The notes beneath the pieces were generated by a model. That model was given only the letters and a program-made list of their open reading frames with translations. It had not been told where the DNA came from and ran no database searches. This document shows positions 19,141 through 28,519 of a DNA stretch of 64,000 nt, piece by piece. Each line of letters begins with the position of its first letter. Within the stretch, counting starts at the first letter, position 1. The stretch spans positions 310,001 to 374,000 of the forward strand of contig JAKAFN010000001.1 of NCBI GenBank assembly GCA_021825945.1. The letters run 5' to 3'. The translations under genes and the position numbers were made by a program. Origin of the DNA: Pseudomonadota bacterium. Its GTDB lineage: Bacteria; Pseudomonadota; Gammaproteobacteria; Burkholderiales; Burkholderiaceae_F.

Positions 19141-20517
19141 TCAGAATGCGTGACGCATGCCGATGGCAACGATGCGGTTGCTGTAGCTGGGAGCGGCCGA
19201 GGCCCAGGGATAGGTGACCACGGCCTGCCCTCCGGAAGCGCTGTCTTTCATGATGCCGGCATAGAGGTCCGTCAGGCGGGTGAAGCGATAATCGGCCAGC
19301 AGGGTGTAGTAGTTCACGTTGCCGGCCGCAGCGCCGCCGACGCCGTTCCCGTAGGCCGGCACGTTGATGTGATAGACCGCAGCCGATAGCGTGAACGCCG
19401 AGGTGATGTGTTGGTTCGCGCCGATCCAGAGCACGTTCTGGAGTTTCGTGGCGCCGCCAAACGGATTGGTATTCACGGACCCGACCGGGTAGCCGAAGAG
19501 CGATGCGATATGGTCGGAACCGGGGTTGGACGGATTGCTGAGCTCTTCGCGCTCGTAGCCGCCATGCACCGACGTCTTGCCGAAGTCATACTCGGCGGAC
19601 AGCAGGAATGCCTTGGTATTCACGGCGGTCACCCCGAGCGTTCCGGGCGTACCGGTGCCATTGGGGAAGAGGGTTCCGCCGCTGCCTTGGCCGATCCCGA
19701 AGTCGGTGAACGCGTCCTTGAACGATTCAAATCCGCCCATTACCGACAGCGGTCCGTGCAGGTATACCGCATCGAGCTGATACGCGGTCTGGCCGGTGGT
19801 GGAGCCCGCAACCCCGCCAAACTTGTACAGGGCGCCGAACGTGAAGTCGCCGACCGGGATGCTGTACTTGATACTGTTGTCGACGCGCGAGTCGTCGGTC
19901 TCGCCACCGCCGCCATAGCTGCCCGAGTATCCCAGCGGCGAGAAGTCCTGCGCCTCGCCCAAGGGGTCGGTGATCGCCATGTTGTCGAGGAAGAAGCTGG
20001 TGTTGCGTCCCGCCGTGACGGTACCCCAGGAGTCCGACGAAATCCCGGCGAAAGCGCCGCGGGAGAAGAGTTGGCCCGAGATCGCGCTGTCGAGCGAACC
20101 GGTACACGTCGTCGTGCCCGGATGCGGGTTGTTCGGGTTGAACGGCGCCATACAGCCGCTGTTGTTCGCGACGCCCGCCGCGGCATTGGACGTGTTGCCG
20201 GTCGGAACGTTCACTGCCGATTCCAGCTTGAAAATCGCCTTCAGGCCCGAGCCCAGATGCTCCTGCCCTTTGAGACCCCAGCGCGATTGGCTCAAGCCGC
20301 CGCTGATCATGCCGGTTGCCGACTTCAGACGGGAATCTTGCGGAATCGGGCTTTGCGACACCGGGAACGACGGGTCGAAGTTGTAGGTGTGCTGCACGTT
20401 TGCGATGCCGACATCGAGGATGCCGTAGAGCTGCACGCCGTCGGAGTCATCCGCGAAAACAGCGCCGGTGCAGACGGCCAGCGCCAGCGGAGCGAACTTG
20501 ATCAGGGACTTGCGCAA
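19141..20517 (-). CDS. Gram-negative porin (family 4, Burkholderiales type)
   Basis: This is an outer-membrane general or anion-type porin. The mature protein opens with SDGVQLYGILDVG, contains SRWGLKGQEHLG and FLLSAEYDFGKTSVHGG strands, and ends in a C-terminal Phe (GMRHAF), the outer-membrane targeting signature. I start it at TTG 20517. A GGAG lies six bases upstream and the product begins with a normal 22-residue signal peptide (cleavage VFA-DDS). The frame continues to a TTG at 20550, which has no such support. The length is 458 aa. The Pho box at 20582-20599 lies 65 bp upstream. Confidence 0.9.
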   Translation of the reverse strand: MRKSLIKFAPLALAVCTGAVFADDSDGVQLYGILDVGIANVQHTYNFDPSFPVSQSPIPQDSRLKSATGMISGGLSQSRWGLKGQEHLGSGLKAIFKLESAVNVPTGNTSNAAAGVANNSGCMAPFNPNNPHPGTTTCTGSLDSAISGQLFSRGAFAGISSDSWGTVTAGRNTSFFLDNMAITDPLGEAQDFSPLGYSGSYGGGGETDDSRVDNSIKYSIPVGDFTFGALYKFGGVAGSTTGQTAYQLDAVYLHGPLSVMGGFESFKDAFTDFGIGQGSGGTLFPNGTGTPGTLGVTAVNTKAFLLSAEYDFGKTSVHGGYEREELSNPSNPGSDHIASLFGYPVGSVNTNPFGGATKLQNVLWIGANQHITSAFTLSAAVYHINVPAYGNGVGGAAAGNVNYYTLLADYRFTRLTDLYAGIMKDSASGGQAVVTYPWASAAPSYSNRIVAIGMRHAF

Positions 20518-20581
20518 GGTGATCTCCAAGGTTTGATGATGAAGGGTCAATAAGCTGACCGCGCAAGCCTAGGTAGATGCC

Positions 20582-20599
20582 GTGACATCTTTATGACAT
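20582..20599 (-). promoter_or_regulatory. Pho box (PhoB-binding site) upstream of porin
   Basis: Read on the minus strand: ATGTCAT-AAAG-ATGTCAC. The established PhoB site is two CTGTCAT-like 7-mers separated by 4 bp, and both copies here match at six of seven positions. Ten bases downstream is TAGGCT (20571-20566), a weak -10 at the spacing seen in E. coli Pho promoters. It is oriented toward the porin, not toward coq7. Confidence 0.75.
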
Positions 20600-20810
20600 G
20601 TCGCAATTTCCCAACGAAGCCTGTTGAGGGTAAGGACATTCGCCGTGCGCATGCAAGCAGGATTTGTCCGAATCGTGACCCGCGCGGATGACGACGACGG
20701 GATCGGCATTGGGGACGCCGGTGGTCGGGGACTTTGCGTTCCTTCCGGGGTTCGTACAATTGCACGGTTCCGTGCGCGAGGCATGGCGATGGAAAAGGAG
20801 AGGATGGATC

Positions 20811-21467
20811 ATGGATACACTCCGGAAGGCAACGGCGCTCGATGCATTGCTGCGGGTCGCGCAGTCCGCCTTGACCGTGGTCACCGGCTCGCCGCCATCG
20901 TCCCGTCCCGATCCGGGGAATCCGGCGCGGTCGGTCCAACTTTCCCCGGTTCTCGGCGAAGCGGACCGCCGCCATGCCGCCGGCCTGATGCGGGTCAATC
21001 ATGTCGGTGAGATCTGCGCCCAGGCACTGTATGAGGCGCAGTCGATGGCGACCCGGGATGAAAGCCTGCGTACGGTGTTTCAGCAGGCGGCGGTGGAGGA
21101 GTCCGACCATCTCGCCTGGACGCGACGCCGGGTGGAGGAGTTGGGCGGCCGCGTCAGCGCTCTGGTGCCGCTGTGGTACGCCGGGGCGTTCGGAATCGGC
21201 CTTGCCGCGGCGCTCGTCGGCGATCGCCCCAGCCTGGGGTTCATGGCGGAGACCGAGCGGCAGGTCGAGGAGCACCTGCTGGACCATTTACAGAAGTTGC
21301 CGCCGCACGATCAGGTTTCGCGGGCAATCGTCGAGCAGATGAAACTCGACGAAGTCGGCCACGCGAACACGGCGGTAGCCCGCGGCGGCGCGGATCTGCC
21401 GTTTCCGGTTCGCGTGGCGATGAAGGTCGCGGCGAAAGTGATGACGACGACGGCCTATTACATCTGA
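20811..21467 (+). CDS. coq7: 2-nonaprenyl-3-methyl-6-methoxy-1,4-benzoquinol hydroxylase (Coq7)
   Basis: This di-iron hydroxylase carries out the penultimate modification of ubiquinone synthesis. The 218-aa product shows the carboxylate/His ligands of the family in RVNHVGEICAQ, EESDHLAW, ETERQVEEHL and DEVGHANTA. The start at ATG 20811 follows an AAGGAGAGG stretch; the frame is open 41 codons earlier without support. A TACAAT element (20755-20760) upstream could be the -10. Confidence 0.93.
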   Translation: MDTLRKATALDALLRVAQSALTVVTGSPPSSRPDPGNPARSVQLSPVLGEADRRHAAGLMRVNHVGEICAQALYEAQSMATRDESLRTVFQQAAVEESDHLAWTRRRVEELGGRVSALVPLWYAGAFGIGLAAALVGDRPSLGFMAETERQVEEHLLDHLQKLPPHDQVSRAIVEQMKLDEVGHANTAVARGGADLPFPVRVAMKVAAKVMTTTAYYI

Positions 21468-21477
21468 CCCTCGGTCC

Positions 21478-21903
21478 TCAGAGCGTGTCCACCACCTCGA
21501 CCTCGATCTCGATCTTCGCCGTCTTCTCGATCATCGCCCCTGCCGAACAGTACTTTTCGTGGGACAGCCGTACCGCGCGCTCGACCGCGTCCTGGGGCAG
21601 CGACCGGCCGGTGACGACGAAATGCATGGTGATGCGCGTGAATACCTTGGGATCCGTGGCGGCGCGTTCCGCCGACAACCGCACTTCGCAGCCGCGCACA
21701 TCATGGCGCCCGCGCTTGAGGATGTGCACGACGTCGTACGCCGTGCAGCCGCCGGTACCTGCCAGCAGCAGCTCCATCGGGCGGGGCGCGAGGTTGCGTC
21801 CGCCGCCTTCCGGTGCGCCGTCCATCGCGACCAGATGGCCGCTGCCGGTCTCGGCAACGAAGGTCATTCCCGACGGCCCGCCCCAGCGAACAAAGCACTC
21901 CAT
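21478..21903 (-). CDS. OsmC/YhfA-family protein
   Basis: This is a small hydroperoxide-reductase-like protein of 141 aa. It has the two cysteine regions typical of OsmC (GTGGCTAYD and EKYCSAGAM) and the PMELLLAG core. The start at 21903 is supported by GGAGGAAG upstream. The E. coli relative YhfA and other OsmC proteins reduce organic peroxides, but the specific substrate here is unknown. It converges with coq7, 10 bp apart, and is divergent from rplM. Confidence 0.92.
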   Translation of the reverse strand: MECFVRWGGPSGMTFVAETGSGHLVAMDGAPEGGGRNLAPRPMELLLAGTGGCTAYDVVHILKRGRHDVRGCEVRLSAERAATDPKVFTRITMHFVVTGRSLPQDAVERAVRLSHEKYCSAGAMIEKTAKIEIEVEVVDTL

Positions 21904-22102
21904 GGCGTCTTCCTCCGCAAAACCGCGATTCTGCCTGATCCGGTAGGCGTCGATGGGGTGTCTGTCCGCAGCGTCGTGGCTCCGCCGCCGTCGCATTTCG
22001 TTCCGGCTCTTTCTCGACTCCGGAGCAACTGCCGCTTGCAGGGGTTGCAATCAGGCCGTACAATAGGCGGCTTTTCCCGGTCGGCAGAACCTTTTTGACG
22101 CC

Positions 22103-22531
22103 ATGAAGACATTTTCCGCCAAATCGCACGAAGTGCGCCGCGACTGGTTCGTGGTCGACGCCAACGACAAGGTGCTGGGGCGGCTCGCCTCGCAGATTGC
22201 GCTGCGCCTGCGTGGCAAGCACAAGCCCGAATACACTCCGCACGTCGATACGGGGGATTTCATCGTCGTCGTCAACGCCGGCAAGCTCCGTGTCACCGGG
22301 GCCAAGGAAGCCGACAAGGTGTACTACCGCCATTCCACCTATCCCGGTGGCGTGCGCGAGACGACGTTCGGCAAGATGCAGCAGCGCTTCCCGGGGCGCG
22401 CCCTGCAGATCGCCGTTCGCGGCATGTTGCCCAAGGGGCCGTTGGGCTACGCCATGATCAAGAAGCTCAAGATCTACGCCGATGCCGACCATCCCCATGA
22501 GGCGCAGCAGCCCAAGGCGCTGAATATCTGA
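22103..22531 (+). CDS. rplM: 50S ribosomal protein L13
   Basis: This is a large-subunit assembly protein of 142 aa, the usual length, beginning [20 protein letters not shown] and containing [10 protein letters not shown] and the GMLPKGPLG signature. It forms the conserved rplM-rpsI operon with S9 38 bp downstream. A candidate promoter is TTGCAG (22036-22041), 17 bp, TACAAT (22059-22064). Confidence 0.99.
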   Translation: MKTFSAKSHEVRRDWFVVDANDKVLGRLASQIALRLRGKHKPEYTPHVDTGDFIVVVNAGKLRVTGAKEADKVYYRHSTYPGGVRETTFGKMQQRFPGRALQIAVRGMLPKGPLGYAMIKKLKIYADADHPHEAQQPKALNI

Positions 22532-22569
22532 CGCCCGCAACATCGAATCGAGAACCAGCAAGGTACGCC

Positions 22570-22962
22570 ATGATCGGTAAGCACAATTACGGAACGGGGC
22601 GCCGCAAGAGTTCGGTGGCGCGCGTCTTTTTGCGCCGCGGCAGCGGCAACATCGTCATCAACGGCCGTCCGATGGACGAGTACTTCCATCGCGAAACGGG
22701 TCGGATGATCGTGCGCCAACCGCTCGAACTCACCGGTAACCTGACGACGTTCGACATCCAGGTCAACGTCGACGGCGGCGGCGAGTCGGGCCAGTCCGGC
22801 GCGGTGCGCCACGGTATCACCCGCGCCCTGATCGACTATGACGCGACGCTCAAGCCGGCGCTCTCCAGCGCGGGACTGGTGACGCGCGATGCGCGGGAAG
22901 TCGAACGGAAGAAGGTCGGCCTGCGCAAGGCACGCCGCCGCAAGCAGTTCTCCAAGCGTTGA
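22570..22962 (+). CDS. rpsI: 30S ribosomal protein S9
   Basis: This is a small-subunit head protein of 130 aa. It opens with [13 protein letters not shown] and ends with the basic tail RRKQFSKR that reaches the P-site tRNA. It is second in the rplM operon. A strong stem-loop (22970-22996) follows the stop. Confidence 0.99.
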   Translation: MIGKHNYGTGRRKSSVARVFLRRGSGNIVINGRPMDEYFHRETGRMIVRQPLELTGNLTTFDIQVNVDGGGESGQSGAVRHGITRALIDYDATLKPALSSAGLVTRDAREVERKKVGLRKARRRKQFSKR

Positions 22963-22969
22963 TTTTCCG

Positions 22970-22996
22970 GCGTCCCTGCCTTGGGGCACGGGACGC
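22970..22996 (+). terminator. Stem-loop after rpsI (weak terminator candidate)
   Basis: Arms GCGTCCC-TGCC and GGCA-C-GGGACGC pair around a TTGG loop, with one bulged C. No T-run follows, so it is either an mRNA 3' stabiliser or part of a Rho-dependent end, not a clear intrinsic terminator. Confidence 0.4.
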
Positions 22997-23185
22997 ACCG
23001 GTGCATGAGGCAGGATCGGCCGCAGTTCGCGCGGCCGATCGCCGCGCCCGCGTGGGCTGCTCGGCATTCTTGTGCTTCCAAGCGGATGATGCGCCAATGT
23101 GGGGAGCCGGCTCGGCGCGATCGGCCACCGGGAATCTATACTTCCCGGTTTCCTCAGCCATCGGACGACAAGGTTAGCAACCACC

Positions 23186-24250
23186 ATGACCCGCAAGATC
23201 CGCGTCGGCATCGTTGGCGGTACCGGATACACCGGTGTCGAATTGCTGCGCCTGCTCGCACAGCACCCCCAGGCAGAACTGGCCGCCATTACCTCCCGTA
23301 AGGAAGCGGGCACGCCCGTCGACCGGATTTTCAGTTCCCTGCGTGGTCGGGTCGATCTGTGCTTCACGAATCCCGACGCCCGGGAACTCGAGCGTTGCGA
23401 CGTCGTGTTCTTTGCCACGCCGCACGGCGTGGCGATGAACCAAGCCCGTGCGCTGGTCGAGGCCGGGGTGCGGGTCATCGATCTGGCGGCGGATTTCCGT
23501 CTGCGCGACCCCGCGCAATTCGAGGCTTGGTACAAGATGCCCCATGCCTGCCCGGACCTCCTGGCGGAGGCCGTGTACGGATTGCCGGAGTTGAACCGGG
23601 ATGCGATCGCTTCGGCGCGGATCATCGCCTGCCCCGGTTGCTATCCCACCAGCATGCAGCTTGGCCTGGCACCCATCCTGGAGTGGGAGCGCGATCATCC
23701 AGGTGCCATCGATTGCGGCGCGATCATCGCCGATTGCAAGTCCGGGGTGAGCGGGGCGGGCCGGAAGGCCGAAGTCGACTATCTGGGGGCCGAGGTTTCC
23801 GAGAACTTCCGCGCCTACGGCCTTTCCGGTCATCGACACCACCCGGAAACGGTACAGCAGCTATCGATCCTGGCGGGCAAACCGGTCGGGTTGACTTTCG
23901 TTCCGCACCTCGTTCCGATGATCCGCGGCATTTTCAGCAGCATCTACGTTCGCCTGGGGACCGCGGCCGATCGGACCGACGCGGAGCTGCAGGCGTTGTA
24001 CGAGCGCCGCTATGCGGGAGAGCCGTTCGTGGACGTGCTGCCGGCCGATTGCGCGCCGGAAACCCGTTCGGTACGTGGCACGAACCTTGCTCGCATCGGA
24101 TTGCGTCGCCCGGCGCGGGATCTGCTCCTCGTCCTCGTGGTCGAGGACAATCTCGTCAAGGGAGCGGCGGGGCAGGCCGTGCAATGCATGAATCGCATCT
24201 TCGGCCTTCCGGAGACCGAAGGCCTGATGCAGATCGCGGCCGTGCCCTGA
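23186..24250 (+). CDS. argC: N-acetyl-gamma-glutamyl-phosphate reductase
   Basis: ArgC performs the third step of arginine synthesis, an NADPH-dependent reduction of N-acetylglutamyl phosphate. The 354-aa product has the Rossmann motif [10 protein letters not shown], the catalytic Cys in CPGCYPT (about Cys152) and the His region [11 protein letters not shown] use ATG 23186, since the Rossmann fold begins directly after it, although the frame is open from 23099. TATACT at 23137-23142 is a good -10 candidate. The rpsI-argC neighbourhood is typical of Burkholderiales. Confidence 0.97.
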   Translation: MTRKIRVGIVGGTGYTGVELLRLLAQHPQAELAAITSRKEAGTPVDRIFSSLRGRVDLCFTNPDARELERCDVVFFATPHGVAMNQARALVEAGVRVIDLAADFRLRDPAQFEAWYKMPHACPDLLAEAVYGLPELNRDAIASARIIACPGCYPTSMQLGLAPILEWERDHPGAIDCGAIIADCKSGVSGAGRKAEVDYLGAEVSENFRAYGLSGHRHHPETVQQLSILAGKPVGLTFVPHLVPMIRGIFSSIYVRLGTAADRTDAELQALYERRYAGEPFVDVLPADCAPETRSVRGTNLARIGLRRPARDLLLVLVVEDNLVKGAAGQAVQCMNRIFGLPETEGLMQIAAVP

Positions 24251-24315
24251 TCGGAAGGCTGCGCGGAACGGTCACGAGGTAGAACGCAGAGGCGGCGAGG
24301 GACGGTGGCAAGACG

Positions 24316-25056
24316 ATGAAGTGGAAGCTGTTCCTGCGCAAGAATACGCTGAGCGCATCCAAGGTGTCGGTACGTTCGCACATGTCCTGGCCGGTGCGGG
24401 CGGCGATTACCTTTTTGCTGATGGTCGCGGGGGCGGTTGCCGGGCTGGCGCTCTACAACTGGGGTCGGGATTTCGGCGGTCCCAATCGGGAACAGTTGGT
24501 TGCCGAGGTGGCGCGCCTGCGTAGTGCCTTGCATGCGGCGACGACGGAACGGGATCGCGACGTCATGAAGGTGGCGGCCTTGCAAGGTCAGGTTCAGGTG
24601 GAGAAGGCTGCGCAGGATCAACTCATGCTGCAGGTGCGCAATCTCGAGGCGGATCGCGCACGGATGCAGGCGGACCTGGATTTCTTCGAAAGCCTGCTGC
24701 CGGTGCGGCGGGGCGAAAAAGGCGTCGTGATCCGGAGTTTCCGGGTTGGGCCGGAGGGAACCGCGGCGCAGATGCACTATCGCCTGCTGGTCCAGCAGGC
24801 AGGTAGGCCGCAGCACGATTTCGTCGGATCCGTGCAGTTGCGTGTGACGTATGTACAGAACGGCCACAGCAACACCTTGTGGGTGCCGGCGACGGATGCG
24901 CCCTCGGATGCGCGTCAGATGATGCAGTTATCCTTCCGCAATTACCAGCGGGTGGAGGGGAGTTTCGCCCTGCCCGCCGGAGCGCGACTGCAGTCGGTGC
25001 AGGTGCGCATCCTCGCCGGCGGAGCGGTTCGGCTGCGACAGACATTCGCCGGGTGA
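24316..25056 (+). CDS. DUF6776-type membrane-anchored coiled-coil protein
   Basis: The function is unknown. The 246-aa product has a basic N-terminus, one membrane helix (about 29-47) and a coiled coil (about 58-120, heptad-rich). A conserved C-terminal beta domain (FRNYQRVEGSF) follows. Proteins with this layout sit between argC and a bactofilin gene in many Burkholderiales, as here, which suggests a link to bactofilin-dependent cell-shape or envelope work. That role is inference. Confidence 0.85.
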   Translation: MKWKLFLRKNTLSASKVSVRSHMSWPVRAAITFLLMVAGAVAGLALYNWGRDFGGPNREQLVAEVARLRSALHAATTERDRDVMKVAALQGQVQVEKAAQDQLMLQVRNLEADRARMQADLDFFESLLPVRRGEKGVVIRSFRVGPEGTAAQMHYRLLVQQAGRPQHDFVGSVQLRVTYVQNGHSNTLWVPATDAPSDARQMMQLSFRNYQRVEGSFALPAGARLQSVQVRILAGGAVRLRQTFAG

Positions 25057-25083
25057 GCTGGTCGGCGGGAACGGGAGCAGGAG

Positions 25084-25485
25084 ATGTTCGGCAAGAAGAC
25101 GGCAGCGCAATATGAAATCGGCAGTCTCATCGGGGCCACGACGACCATTTCCGGCGACGTCACGTTTGTCGGCGGCATGCGGATCGATGGCACGGTCAAG
25201 GGCTCCGTGCGGTGCGCAGAGGGTGAGAAAAGCGGCCTGCTGGTCATCAGCGAGCACGGCAGTATCGAAGGGGAGGTTTGCGCGGCGCACTTGGTGGTGG
25301 GCGGCCGCATCGCGGGTCCGGTCAGCGCCGGGCAACTCGTCGAACTGCAACCCAAGGCCCGGATCGTCGGCGATGTACGCTATGCCGCCCTGGAGATGCA
25401 TCACGGGGCCGTCGTCGAGGGGATGATGATTCACATCCCGTCCGAAACGCGCGTCGATGCGCGCGTCAACCGGCCGGAGCCGTAA
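25084..25485 (+). CDS. Bactofilin (polymer-forming cytoskeletal protein)
   Basis: This 133-aa protein has the beta-helical bactofilin repeats (ISGDVTFVGGMRIDGTVKGSV, GSIEGEV, GRIAGPV, ARIVGDV). Bactofilins polymerise without nucleotide on the inner face of the membrane and scaffold peptidoglycan enzymes. It is 27 bp after the DUF6776 gene, likely the same transcript. No M23 peptidase partner is adjacent. Confidence 0.95.
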   Translation: MFGKKTAAQYEIGSLIGATTTISGDVTFVGGMRIDGTVKGSVRCAEGEKSGLLVISEHGSIEGEVCAAHLVVGGRIAGPVSAGQLVELQPKARIVGDVRYAALEMHHGAVVEGMMIHIPSETRVDARVNRPEP

Positions 25486-25539
25486 TCCAAAACCAGGAAT
25501 AGGGTATGGTTGTATTTCCGATTCCCGGCCATACGTTCC

Positions 25540-25545
25540 TATAAT
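25540..25545 (+). promoter_or_regulatory. -10 element TATAAT before erpA
   Basis: A perfect TATAAT lies 30 bp before the erpA ATG. No good -35 is visible at 16-18 bp, so an activator or an extended element may be used. erpA is probably transcribed separately from the bactofilin gene. Confidence 0.5.
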
Positions 25546-25574
25546 CGCGAATGTTCCCACCAGGAGTTCCCACC

Positions 25575-25925
25575 ATGAACGCTCCCGTCGAAGCCTCCGT
25601 TCCGCTGATTTTTTCCGATGCCGCCGCCGGCAAGGTGCGGCAGTTGATCGAAGAGGAAGGAAACCCCGATCTGAAGTTGCGGGTTTTCGTGCAGGGGGGC
25701 GGATGTTCCGGATTCCAGTACGGGTTCACGTTCGACGAGACCGTGAACGATGACGACACGACGATGGAGCGCAGCGGCGTGACGCTGCTCATCGACTCGA
25801 TGAGCTTCCAGTATCTCGTGGGCGCGGAAATCGACTACAAGGAAGACCTGGACGGCGCGCAGTTCGTCATCCGCAATCCGAACGCCACCACGACCTGCGG
25901 TTGCGGCTCCTCGTTTTCCGTTTGA
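25575..25925 (+). CDS. erpA: Iron-sulfur cluster insertion protein ErpA
   Basis: ErpA is an A-type carrier delivering [Fe-S] clusters to apoenzymes. The 116-aa product has the three conserved cysteines: Cys44 in GGGCSGF, and Cys108 and Cys110 in TTCGCGSSF. The start at 25575 gives the standard length; the frame is open eight codons earlier. Confidence 0.97.
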   Translation: MNAPVEASVPLIFSDAAAGKVRQLIEEEGNPDLKLRVFVQGGGCSGFQYGFTFDETVNDDDTTMERSGVTLLIDSMSFQYLVGAEIDYKEDLDGAQFVIRNPNATTTCGCGSSFSV

Positions 25926-25966
25926 CGGATCGTTGATCGGCCGCGCGGTCGGCGCGGCGCGATTTT

Positions 25967-26022
25967 CTCCCTCTCCCGCTTGCGGAGGGGGGATTGGGTC
26001 GAGGGTGGCGGCGGCCCGCCGC
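25967..26022. repeat. GC-rich palindromic intergenic element between erpA and anmK
   Basis: A C-rich/G-rich inverted pair (CTCCCTCTCCCGC, 2-base loop, GCGGAGGGGGG, 25967-25992) is followed by GGCGGCGG-C-CCGCCGCC (26006-26022). The two hairpins fill the gap between converging erpA and anmK. The first resembles REP-like intergenic repeats seen in many proteobacteria. It may also end transcription in both directions. Confidence 0.5.
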
Positions 26023-26024
26023 CC

Positions 26025-27164
26025 TTACCTCGGATAGCGCGCTCCCAGCACGCGGGGATGCCGTGCTCCCGTTACCTCCGGCAGATTCCCCGGCGTTCCC
26101 GCGAGATATGCCTGCGCCAGCCACGCGAAGGCCAGGCCTTCGACATGTTCGGGCGCGATGTCGAGGCGGCCCGAGTCGAGCACGGGGATCGCAGGGCATT
26201 CCTCCTGCAGCATCCGCATCAGGGTGGCGTTGTACGCGCCGCCGCCGCAGACGACGATGTCCTGCGCCGATGGGTGGTGTCGCCGGATGGCATCGGCGAT
26301 CGTCACCGCAGTGAACCGGGTCAGCGTGCTCTGGACATCGACGACGGCGAGATGTCGGTCGGGATCGGCCCGCGCCAGGTTCCGGTCCAGCCAGTCGGCA
26401 TGGAAGAGATCGCGGCCGGTACTCTTGGGTGGCGGTGCCGACAGGAATGGCTCATTCCGGAGCGTGGCGAGCAGGGCAGGGTCGCTGCGTCCCTGTGCAG
26501 CCCAGGCACCGCCCCGGTCGTACGGGCCGCCGCGGTGCCGCGCATGCCATAGATCGATCAGGACGTTGCCCGGGCCACAATCGAATCCCAGCACCGCCTC
26601 CGCCACCGATTTCCGTGCCGGCAGTGCGGTGATGTTGGCGATTCCCCCGATGTTGACGATCGCGCGCGGATGGTCGGCACGGAAGACGGCGTCGTGAAAT
26701 GCCGGGACGAGCGGCGCGCCTTCCCCACCGGCGGCGATGTCTCGGGCGCGGAAATCGGCGATGACATCGATCTCCGTAAGCTCCGCAACGACCGCCGGCG
26801 CATTGATCTGGATGGTGTAGCCGGCATCGGGCCGGTGCCGGACCGTTTGCCCGTGCACGCCGGCGGCGCGCACCTGCGCGGGCGTGCATCCGGCTCGATC
26901 GAGCAACTCCGCGATTGCCTGCGCCGTTCCGCGTGCGAGGTGTTGCGCAGCGACGGCTGCGCGGTGCAGTTCGTTCTCGCCGGGGCGCTGCAGCGCGAAC
27001 AGGGCGGCGCGCAAGTCGTCCGCGAACGCGTGGTGCACATGGGCGATCAGCCGCACCGGCGGGCGTCCGGCGACGGGAAACTGCGCGAGTACGGCATCGA
27101 TTCCGTCGAGGCTGGTGCCCGACATGACGCCGATGTAGAGGTCGTCCTGGGTTTCGTTGTGCAT
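26025..27164 (-). CDS. anmK: Anhydro-N-acetylmuramic acid kinase
   Basis: AnmK phosphorylates and opens 1,6-anhydro-MurNAc from cell-wall turnover, giving MurNAc-6-P. The 379-aa product shows the ATP loop [10 protein letters not shown] near the N-terminus, [21 protein letters not shown] and GFDCGPGN. The start at 27164 places MSGTSLDG at about residue 14; a longer start 36 bases upstream is possible. It is divergent from tyrS. Confidence 0.95.
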   Translation of the reverse strand: MHNETQDDLYIGVMSGTSLDGIDAVLAQFPVAGRPPVRLIAHVHHAFADDLRAALFALQRPGENELHRAAVAAQHLARGTAQAIAELLDRAGCTPAQVRAAGVHGQTVRHRPDAGYTIQINAPAVVAELTEIDVIADFRARDIAAGGEGAPLVPAFHDAVFRADHPRAIVNIGGIANITALPARKSVAEAVLGFDCGPGNVLIDLWHARHRGGPYDRGGAWAAQGRSDPALLATLRNEPFLSAPPPKSTGRDLFHADWLDRNLARADPDRHLAVVDVQSTLTRFTAVTIADAIRRHHPSAQDIVVCGGGAYNATLMRMLQEECPAIPVLDSGRLDIAPEHVEGLAFAWLAQAYLAGTPGNLPEVTGARHPRVLGARYPR

Positions 27165-27276
27165 AGGGTCCGGCGCCGTCGCGCGCGATGCCGGGTCCAT
27201 CGCCACCCTGCCGGCCCCGGCTGCGCGCAAGGTGTGGGGGTACGGAAGAGCAGTTTGCCCTAAAATCCCCGCCCTT

Positions 27277-28515
27277 ATGCCGACCGAATCCGCATTTTCC
27301 CCCGTTTCTCCCGAGGTCGAGCGCGCGCTGGCGATCGTCAAGCGCGGCTGCGACGAATTGCTGGTCGAAAGCGAGTTCGTGGCCAAGCTGGCGCGCTCGC
27401 ATGCCACGGGCAAACCCCTGCGCTGCAAGCTCGGCCTCGACCCGACGGCGCCGGACATCCATCTCGGGCATACCGTGGTCCTCAACAAGCTGCGTCAGTT
27501 GCAGGACCTCGGTCACACCGTGATTTTCCTCATCGGCGATTTCACGGCGATGATCGGTGATCCGTCCGGACGCAACGTCACCCGCCCGCCGTTGTCGGCC
27601 GAGCAGATCCGCGCCCATGCGGAGACCTACTTCGAACAGGCCGCGCTGGTGCTCGATCGCGATCGCACCGAGATCCGCTACAACGCCGAATGGTCGCAGC
27701 CCCTGGGGGCCGACGGCATGATCCGCCTCGCCTCCCACTACACGCTGGCCCGCCTGCTCGAGCGTGACGATTTCCAGAAGCGGTACGCCGGGGGCCAACC
27801 GATCGCGATGCACGAGCTGCTCTACCCGCTGATGCAGGGCTACGATTCGGTCGCGCTCCGTTCCGACCTGGAGCTGGGCGGAACGGACCAGAAATTCAAT
27901 CTGCTGGTCGGGCGGGAATTGCAGAAGCACTACGGGCAGGAGCCGCAATGCGTGCTCACCATGCCTTTGCTCGAAGGCACCGACGGCGTCGACAAGATGT
28001 CCAAGTCCAAGGGCAATTACATCGGCATCACGGAGCGGCCCGCGGAGATGTTCGGCAAGCTGATGTCGATCTCCGACGGTCTCATGTGGCGCTATTACGA
28101 TCTGCTTTCCGCGCGATCGATCGATGCGATCGCCGAGTTGCGCCGCGAGGTCGCGCAGGGACGCAATCCGCGCGACGCCAAGGTCGCGCTGGCGCAGGAG
28201 ATGGTCGCCCGCTTTCACTCGCAGGCCGCCGCGGTCGCCGCGCTGGAAGAATTCGAAGCCCGGTTCCGTCACGGCGCGGTTCCGGAAGACATGCCCGAGG
28301 TCGCCGTGCCGGCGACCGACGGCGTGATCGCGATCGGGCACCTGCTCAAGCAGGCGGGCTTGGCATCCTCGACCAGCGACGCGCTGCGCAGCGTCGAGCA
28401 GGGTGCCGTGCGGATCGACGGACAGCGCGTCGAAGACCGCGCGCTGCGCGTCGCCTGCGGCACTTATGTCGTGCAGATCGGCAAACGCCGTTGGGCACGG
28501 GTGATAGTGGAATAG
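27277..28515 (+). CDS. tyrS: Tyrosyl-tRNA synthetase
   Basis: TyrS charges tRNA-Tyr. The 412-aa class I synthetase has [11 protein letters not shown] (HIGH box), KMSKSKGN (KMSKS box) and a C-terminal S4 RNA-binding domain (about 350-410). This is the TyrRSz-like, shorter-insert type. ATG 27277 is close behind TAAAAT (27261-27266), a candidate -10; the earlier open frame has no support. The anmK-tyrS divergent pair is common in beta- and gammaproteobacteria. Confidence 0.97.
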   Translation: MPTESAFSPVSPEVERALAIVKRGCDELLVESEFVAKLARSHATGKPLRCKLGLDPTAPDIHLGHTVVLNKLRQLQDLGHTVIFLIGDFTAMIGDPSGRNVTRPPLSAEQIRAHAETYFEQAALVLDRDRTEIRYNAEWSQPLGADGMIRLASHYTLARLLERDDFQKRYAGGQPIAMHELLYPLMQGYDSVALRSDLELGGTDQKFNLLVGRELQKHYGQEPQCVLTMPLLEGTDGVDKMSKSKGNYIGITERPAEMFGKLMSISDGLMWRYYDLLSARSIDAIAELRREVAQGRNPRDAKVALAQEMVARFHSQAAAVAALEEFEARFRHGAVPEDMPEVAVPATDGVIAIGHLLKQAGLASSTSDALRSVEQGAVRIDGQRVEDRALRVACGTYVVQIGKRRWARVIVE

Positions 28516-28519
28516 ATCG

